64,000 bases of DNA from contig MU008166.1 of NCBI GenBank assembly GCA_010909165.1, positions 496,001-560,000 of the forward strand, written 5' to 3'. A program made the position numbers and the translations under genes. Position 1 is the stretch's first letter. Each line of letters opens with the position of its first letter. Of the stretch, positions 57,290 through 64,000 are shown one piece after another. The notes beneath the pieces were generated by a model, which had not been told where the DNA came from, did not search any database, and saw only the letters and a list, made by a program, of their open reading frames with translations. The DNA is from Anthoceros angustus (lineage: Eukaryota > Streptophyta > Anthocerotopsida > Anthocerotales > Anthocerotaceae).

Positions 57290-58675
57290 ATGAGCAGGAT
57301 CAGCCGGGGGCGCCCGGGGATTATGGCGAAGCGACTGCGCGTGGAAGGGTGCAGTTTGGCGGAGCCCCGGGAGGCGGAAGAGGTTGTATCGTCGGGGGCG
57401 GAGGCGTCGGCGTCGGCTTCGGGGGAAGGGAACCACCCGGACCCCTCCTCCTCCCTCTCCATCTCCACCACCAGCAACAACAGCAAGGACAGCGGTAACA
57501 GCAAGAAGGAGAAGGAGAACCAGACCCAGAACGAGGAGACCAGTGCGAATTCCGAGGACGGGACATCCACGTCCAACGTGCACGACGTGATCCCGGGCCT
57601 GCCGCAGGAGATAAGCCTGTGGATCCTGGCCAGAATTCCGCGCAGCTTCTACGGCAGGTTCCGGCAGGTGTCCAAGGCGTGGCGCGAGATCCTCGGACCT
57701 AATCTCATCTACAGAATCCGGCAGGAGCTCTGCGTGCTTGAGGAGTGGGTGTACATGGGGACCTCGGGGCACACTCGGGGGCAGGACCTGCTCTGGAAGG
57801 CGCTGGACACCACGACGCTGCAATGGCTAGTGCTGCCAAACCTTCCAAGGGATATCATGTTCCAGACCTGCGATCGGGAGTGCACGGTTGCTGGGCGGCA
57901 GCTGCTGGTTGTGGGTCAGACGCTGGACAGCACCATTGGCACCAAGGCCATCATCTACATGTATGATTCCGACATCAATGGCTGGTCGGTGGCGCAGTCT
58001 ATGAAGGAGCAGCGCTCGCTGTTCGCATCCGCCAGCTACGGGAAGTACGCGTGGGTTGCCGGGGGCGTGTTTGTGGCTGCGGGCCGGATGGCCATTCGGA
58101 AGAGCGCAGAACGATTCAGCTCGGAGACGCGCGACTGGGAGCTGCTGGAGGACATGCATTTTGCCCGCCGGGAGTGTTCCGGCTTCTTCATGGACAAGCA
58201 TTTCTACGTGTTGGGCGGGATGACCATGAACGAGGCGGGGCAGCTGGTGCAGCTCAGCAGCGGGGAGTTCTACGACCCCGAGACCCGGAAGTGGACGCTG
58301 GTGGAGGGTATGTGGCCGGACCAGATGCCGCATGCCAATCTAGGTCAGTACGCGCCTCCGTTGGTGGCCGTGGTGGAGGACCAGCTTTATGCTTTGGACG
58401 CATCCTGCCTCGAGCTCAAGAGCTATAACAAAAAAACGAAGGAGTGGTCCAGCCTGGGCAAGGTGCCCGCCAGGGGCATCACCAACAATGGGTGGGGGCT
58501 GGGTTTCCGCTCCCTGGGTGGGGAGTTGTGGGTCATCGGGGGCCAGAGCCCCGACGGCCCTGTGCCCCACATCGATGCCTGCAAGCCCGACCCATCCGGC
58601 GGGCCTCTGGCTTGGAGGCGGGTGGCTAACACCGAGACCCACTTCATCTCCAACGTTGCTGTCATGAAGTCTTGA
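57290..58675 (+). CDS. F-box/kelch-repeat protein (SKIP11-like group), intronless, 461 residues
   Basis: F-box/kelch proteins are substrate receptors of SCF ubiquitin ligases: the F-box binds SKP1 and the kelch propeller binds the target. A single frame runs from ATG 57290 to TGA. Residues 1-97 are low-complexity (Ser/Asn/Glu/Lys rich). The F-box is at about 98-140 (IPGLPQEISLWILARIPRSF, then VSKAWREI). Kelch blades follow at about 200-455, with GKYAWVAGG, then FYVLGGMTMNEAGQL, then FYDPETRKWTLVEGMW, then ELWVIGGQ. A second in-frame ATG at residue 12 is an alternative start. The single-exon form and the wording fit the SKIP11/At1g14330/At3g27150 group. No miR2111-like target site was recognised. 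The GC-rich codon use contrasts with the AT-rich intronless genes at 11.7-14.4 kb. Confidence 0.93.
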   Translation: MSRISRGRPGIMAKRLRVEGCSLAEPREAEEVVSSGAEASASASGEGNHPDPSSSLSISTTSNNSKDSGNSKKEKENQTQNEETSANSEDGTSTSNVHDVIPGLPQEISLWILARIPRSFYGRFRQVSKAWREILGPNLIYRIRQELCVLEEWVYMGTSGHTRGQDLLWKALDTTTLQWLVLPNLPRDIMFQTCDRECTVAGRQLLVVGQTLDSTIGTKAIIYMYDSDINGWSVAQSMKEQRSLFASASYGKYAWVAGGVFVAAGRMAIRKSAERFSSETRDWELLEDMHFARRECSGFFMDKHFYVLGGMTMNEAGQLVQLSSGEFYDPETRKWTLVEGMWPDQMPHANLGQYAPPLVAVVEDQLYALDASCLELKSYNKKTKEWSSLGKVPARGITNNGWGLGFRSLGGELWVIGGQSPDGPVPHIDACKPDPSGGPLAWRRVANTETHFISNVAVMKS

Positions 58676-59160
58676 CCAGTAGCAGCAGCCGGGAGTAGTT
58701 GTGGGGTAGCCCTAGTAGTAGTAGCAGTAGTAGCCACTAATACCGCTAGTAGTAGCAGCAGGGCTGGGAGGACACTGGTGCGTTCATGCCTGGAGCGATT
58801 GTCTATCTAGTTGCCAGCCGGAACCAACGATGCAGTGCAAGTGAAGTCATCAGTCTTCCATCGTTTTTTGTTACCTCAGGTCGTGTCTTGCCCTCAGCTT
58901 GTGTGTGTTGCTGTGTTGTGGAGTCCCAGGTTGCTTTCTCCCCAAGACCCAGAGAGGCTGGCACTCATGTATGTCATCTTATCTACGATGTGTGTCATCT
59001 TAGCTGAGTGTGTGGTGCCAGAGTCTAGGGTCTTTGGGAGACTGAGTGATGACGACATGTCCTGTGCATGCTATGTGTGCTTCACAGTGTGTCTCTCGGA
59101 GGCAAGGCATGTTAGATGAAGTGAAGGGAGGGAGGGAAGGAGGGAGGGAGGGAGGGAGGT
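58676..59160 (+). other. F-box/kelch 3' region with trinucleotide and G-rich repeats
   Basis: Likely 3' UTR. Positions 58705-58760 carry interrupted AGT/AGC triplet repeats. 59125-59159 is (GGGA)n, with GGGAGGGAGGGAGGGAGG at 59142-59159, which satisfies the G-quadruplex pattern on the transcript strand. Confidence 0.7.
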
Positions 59161-62100
59161 TTTGAGGTAGTGCTTTAAAGACCTTTGGTGGCCTGTTGAT
59201 TCCTTTGTACAGCGGATGTGCTCGAGGAGGCACGGTGTGTGTGGGTCGGTGTCTCTCCTTTCCTCCCTCAGCCAAGACTGCTGGAATGTTGAGGGGCGGA
59301 GCCTTGGAGACGATGTGTGATGCAATGGCAAGGCTTCTTTGTGTGGGGTCGGAGAACGTTGTTCTTCTCAGTGATGACGACGGAAGAGAGGAGGAGGAGC
59401 AGGAAGAGGTGGTGGTGGCCGCGGCTTAGTAGGCCTCTCCAGCTGTGAGGAACAGTTGTAACTGCTGGTATAATATTAACCTAGAGTTTTGCAGGATAGA
59501 TAGGAAGGAGCTGCAGGGAAATCCGAGGGAGCAAGCTCAAACTTGGTTCTTATTGTCTGCCCGTTGTCACTCACCCCTTTGTATATGCATCTTATACTAG
59601 CAAATCTCAAGAAGTAGCTAAGCTAGCTGTCGGTTGTTCGAAAGGCTTTTGTGACAGACAGACAGACAGCTCTGGCCTGTGGCTGTGGTGAGCGAAGAGG
59701 AACTGCTCTGTAGCTTGTGGATCCTGCGGGAGCCGGAGTGCCTGGAGGCCCTACTAGCAGAGGAGTTTTTCTTCTATCACGCACGTCGTGGCTGTGGAAA
59801 GGGTGGAAACTGCGCTTGGTAGATGAATTTGCAGGAAACAGGGTAGGTCAGATGACATGGATGGAGGTTCTGCTTCTGCCTGTGGACATGTTGCAAGTCA
59901 GTGATTCAGATACAACATTTGTGAAGCAACGTTTTTGCCATCTTTCTTGATTTGTCTGCAGCCTGTTCTTCTGGTCCAGGAGTAGTCTAAGCTTGGCTGC
60001 AGCATAAAGCTCGAGGGAATATTGTCGCTCCTGCCGTCATTGGAAGATTCACCGAAATTTGGAAGGACTTGTTCCCAGGATTCGTGAGATTTTATAGAAC
60101 AATAACGAGTCTCGTAGGTGGTAGCACAGTATTGCAGGTGTGCCGCCGCACTAAGACGGTGGAACAACTGAAACTTCTCCGATCCTTATACCTACATACC
60201 TAGTCGTGAATTTCTTTACTATGGCCAGCCATGTCTTCGTTGTCTTCCGAGGTCACTCGCTCTTCCTCCTCACCTGGCTTGCTTCGATGTTTCACTTGTG
60301 TTGTTCGCCCTTTCCTGTGCTGCGGCTGCCGCAGCTGGTGGGGTCGCACTGATCTCAACACCGTCATTTCCCCCCCCAGAAAGGGTGCCGGCTCATGATG
60401 TATTCATCATTCAGCCAGCCAGCCCAGGGCTGCCAGCCGGCGTGGAACACCGTGGTTCATGCAGATGCTGCGGTACACATGACGTCCAGCGGCAAGGATC
60501 AGTAAGTCACTCGGATCGTCAGGCCACCTCATAGGATCACAAGCAGTGGCATGGTGGCATACACACCGCTAAGCCTCGCCACGTGCTACACTAGCTTCTG
60601 CTTCTGCACCACAGTATGTATATATACACAAGACTGTCACTCCGCAGGTTGTGACACCGCCTGCTGGGATTGACCTAGACTACGCTTGGACTTCCTCACA
60701 GACTCACTCAATTGGACACAGGCACAAGATGGTGCAGGGTGGAATGTTGAACGCCTTTGATCATGTTCATACCATGAGATCAATTCATCAGACCTCCCGA
60801 GCAGTGCCTGCCTCTTGCAATACATCTATCAGAAAGCCCTACCCGTCTCTGCCGTGTTGCAGCTTTCTCACAGGCGGCACAGCATCCTCTTTAGGAGAGC
60901 GTTGCCACATTAGCTTACAAGAGGGTTGAATCAGGTGTTCCCAGACTGACCTCCCCTGCCCTTCACAGCCGGGATCATCGTACAGACAAGATGGCTCAGA
61001 TCCAGACTCAAGATTTGGTCTCGTTCAGGATAGTTTGGTCTCGACCTCGACACAAAGTTAGCCAAGATACAAGTTCAGATTCCGGAGAATCTTAGCGGGG
61101 AGCGGGGAGATGGTTGCAAACCGGCACTCTGATGCCGAGTTCCGAATCACTGGATGCAAACAGAGGTACGTGTGTAGATAGGTGGCTGGTATCGGTCATA
61201 TGACGAAAGCATGCCTTGTGTTGGAAGGACGGCAGGAAGGTTCACAGGATTGCCTTCTTTCTTGTTGTGCCGGCCGTGAGCTTAGGAGCTGATTACGTAT
61301 TACCATGCAACTTGAGCAGGTGATTAGAGACGCAAAGCTTGTCAAGGCTGTGGCTGGGACCCTCGGGCTCTGACACCAACGAGGATACCCTCGCCTCATC
61401 AGGCATCCTCTCCTCGTCGCTTCCACCAACAGAGATTGTAAGCCTGGTGTCGGTAGCACCGATATGCGATGATGTCTTCCAAGTACACCATAGCATATCA
61501 TTGTAGCTGGCTGCTGGCCCCCGCCTCGCGCTCGGGCTGGCTGAATATATGTATCAACGAGAGCTCCCCGTCGCGTGTAAGTCCGCAAGTGACCTCACTC
61601 CCCTCCGTCACGCAATTCCCAGCCTCCAGCACATGCTTCCACCTCGCCGGATCAGATCAGCCCGCAGCACCTTGATGAAGAGAGCCGTTGCTGAGCGCGT
61701 CCTCCCCCGGACCCCGCCTGCACGCGGCCGCCCCGCCCCGATTAGGGCACGACGCGCGGGAGCGGGCGCCGGAGCGGGGGCCGCAGGGGGAACGGGGAAC
61801 GGGAACCCGGAACCCGGAGCGTGAAAAGTGAGAAGTGAGATTGCGGCGGCAGCGGCAGCGGCACGGGGGCACCGTCACCCGAGCGAGCGCGGGAGAGTGA
61901 GAAGGGGACCCGGGCAAGGGGAGTGCAGTCCAGTGCCGCGCCAATGGGGCGAGGCCAGACGGAACGGAATCCAGCGGCCCTGTCAAAAGCGGGCTACGCG
62001 GCAACGGAATGGGGAAAAGGTATATTGCAGTGTGAAGGTAGAGGCAGCCGCCAGCCACGCATGCGCTGGCCACGTGCCGCCACCCGCCGGCGTGTGTCGC

Positions 62101-64000
62101 GAGCCTCGGGCCGGGCGGGCGGGCGGGTGGCGGGCTCTGCTTCCTGGTTCCCTTGGGTCAAAGGGCTGGGCCGAGCGGGTCAATGGGACCTGCGACGTCA
62201 GCGCTTTACAGCTTGCCAAGTACTGGGGCGTGGCGCGGCGTGGCGTGGCGTGGCCAGGAGCGGCAAGCCTTTTCCCGGTCAAGTACGCTGCAGCCGGTAC
62301 CAGGCGCATTCCATTATTTTTAAAAGCCACACCCACTTTCGTGGCGCTTCTGTAATTCCGCTCATTCTGCGCGGAGTTATGGACGGCCCAGCTGGCTGCC
62401 CAGGGCTTTTCCAACTTTTCATGCTTCCCTTCATCATCGACTCATCATTGGTTTTCGAATGCACTCCACGCTCTCAACCCATTGTTTACTCATTCCACAG
62501 CCTGTCCATTAGTTAAATTTTATTTATATATAAATAATTTTAATATGTAAGAACAACATCTTTTTAGTATGACATAGAAACAATCAAGGACATAAGCTCC
62601 CTTCACATAGTTGGTGTTTTAATTTTTTAGAGAATGATGAGAGCTTTATAAAAAAATGAATAATACAAATGAGCTTTGCACATGAGTACAAATAGAAGAG
62701 TACAAATAGAAGGGTTGTGTGGGTGAAAGAATGTGGACGGCATGAATTGGATTTGTGTGGCCAATACAGGCGTTTTATCGTTAGAGCAGAGAGGCTTAGC
62801 AGCAGCGGCATTCTAAGCCGTGGTAGCCTAGGATTCCATGGGGTGCCAAAACTTAAATGTGCCGTCATTTTTAGCAGTGCCCTTAGCTATATGTAGAGGG
62901 TCGTGCTACTCTGTACTCAGACTTTGTGCAATGAACGAGGCTGTGCTTCTAGCTCCAGGGTATCAGCCTTGTGTGTCGCTTGCTGAACATGTTGCCTTGC
63001 TGGTGTGTGCTGTGCCGAACACTCTGTTGCTGATCAGTCTTGGGTGACGGCATCCCTCCTACATGATACATTCAGGGTGAGGTAAGAGTGTTGGGAGTTG
63101 GAATGCATTGAGTGCCGGACTTCATACCCTCATAGCAGCACTTTTGGTACCATTATCATACCATACTATAGCAAGGTGAGTCCATTGTGTGAGTCTCAAC
63201 ATTCTGTTAAGAGGAATCGTGAAGTTACAGTGTCACCTGCTGTAGCAAGTGTAGGAGAGAGGGGTAAGGACCTAGCTGCATAGGTGAGTCTCTTACCTTT
63301 GTAGAAGGAAGTAGTTATCAGTGTCACGAAGAGTCCAACCCAAAGACCCTAAGCACAACACAAGGGAGAACCAGTAGCAAGCCACAACCCCACCCAATCA
63401 GCAATCAGCCGAGTTTCCTCAGCCAGAATTGAATGACGCTAAGAGCAGACAAAAACGAGGCACCAACCCTATCCAACTACCGAGCAATGACACACTTGTT
63501 ATGAATGCTTCTGAATATGGCAACCTGCTCAAGTGATATGGACTTTTGCCGAAATTCTTGGAATAGGGGAGCACCAACCTGGACCAACCTGAAACATGAT
63601 CACATTGCTCTAGCCCTAAAGCATCCACGCGATCACGCCCGATACAGGTGGACCAGGAAAGCAAGGGCTGTTAGTCTACGAGCAATACACACACAATGAC
63701 GACAAATGGCACAAAACGTTCGGATGCACAATATTGGATGAGTTAACCTGGTTACCTCAATGAGAGGAAGGGAAGATGAATTTGTGCTTACCCATTGGCA
63801 AAACATTGAAAGAGATCTTCTTAAATATTCATAGGCCTCTTTGAAATATTTCTTCTCATAGAATGTCAACTCCATAGCAACCTCTTTATTGAGATGTCTA
63901 TCTCAGCTAAAAAGATCATCCTCCTTTGTTGCCCAAATAAGATTATCTGAGGCAAGCTTCACATGATCAAGATCCTGAGCTGTCAGGAGGCTGCAAAATG
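59161..64000. other. Intergenic, no gene seen
   Basis: No supported gene on either strand. 61680-62260 is CpG-rich with short repeats (GGGCGGGCGGGCGGG near 62115; GCGTGGCGTGGCGTGG near 62232). 62510-62690 is AT-rich. A frame reading into the right edge on the minus strand (63875-63633) has no recognisable features, so a gene beginning outside the window cannot be excluded. Confidence 0.45.

Noticed and set aside
57290-58675. miR2111 target site in the F-box/kelch gene
   Set aside because: Some plant F-box/kelch genes carry this site, but no stretch close to the expected complement was seen.

Overview
The window is nuclear DNA of a land plant. The evidence is GT-AG introns of mostly 80-200 bp, a plant-type bifunctional thiamine enzyme, a CDPK-related kinase with a plant layout, an F-box/kelch protein, and tandem PLS-class PPR genes. 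The abundant PPR style with near-identical internal repeats and the many decayed repeats suggest a seedless plant such as a fern or lycophyte. That placement is inference, not something the sequence proves.

Layout. Positions 1-6200 hold a broken copy of part of the thiamine gene and five short tandem arrays (54, about 40, 36, about 65 and about 20 bp units), plus one unrecognised 164-residue ORF. Positions 6228-9876 hold two convergent genes whose stops lie 70 bp apart: TH1 (10 exons) and a TIMMDC1-like complex I assembly factor (4 exons). Next on the minus strand is a cysteine-rich protein built of 12-residue repeats (10041-11081). An AT-rich block (about 11.6-15.5 kb) then carries two intronless minus-strand genes, a WD40 protein and a SUN-domain nuclear-envelope protein. 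A DENND6-like Rab GEF gene spans 16129-19096, with an unresolved frame change in its linker.

Positions 19.3-28.9 kb are gene-poor: one unrecognised minus-strand candidate, a solo-LTR-like dispersed repeat, a LINE reverse-transcriptase scrap and GC-rich low-complexity DNA. A CDPK-related kinase (11 exons) occupies 30360-33341. Around 36 kb are rearranged copies of the dispersed repeat, a 152-bp tandem duplication and an intact tRNA-Gly(GCC). Positions 37.1-43.1 kb hold a tandem PPR family: one decayed fragment and two long genes. A COQ10-like gene lies at 46129-47178 and an intronless F-box/kelch gene at 57290-58675. A tRNA-Pro relic and simple repeats lie between them. The last 5 kb holds nothing I can call.

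The genes do not form one pathway. Thiamine synthesis, complex I assembly, ubiquinone function and organelle RNA processing (PPR) are all organelle-directed, but they look like ordinary neighbours. Exon boundaries for TH1, TIMMDC1-like, the kinase and COQ10 were derived by keeping reading phase across GT-AG junctions, and all phases close.
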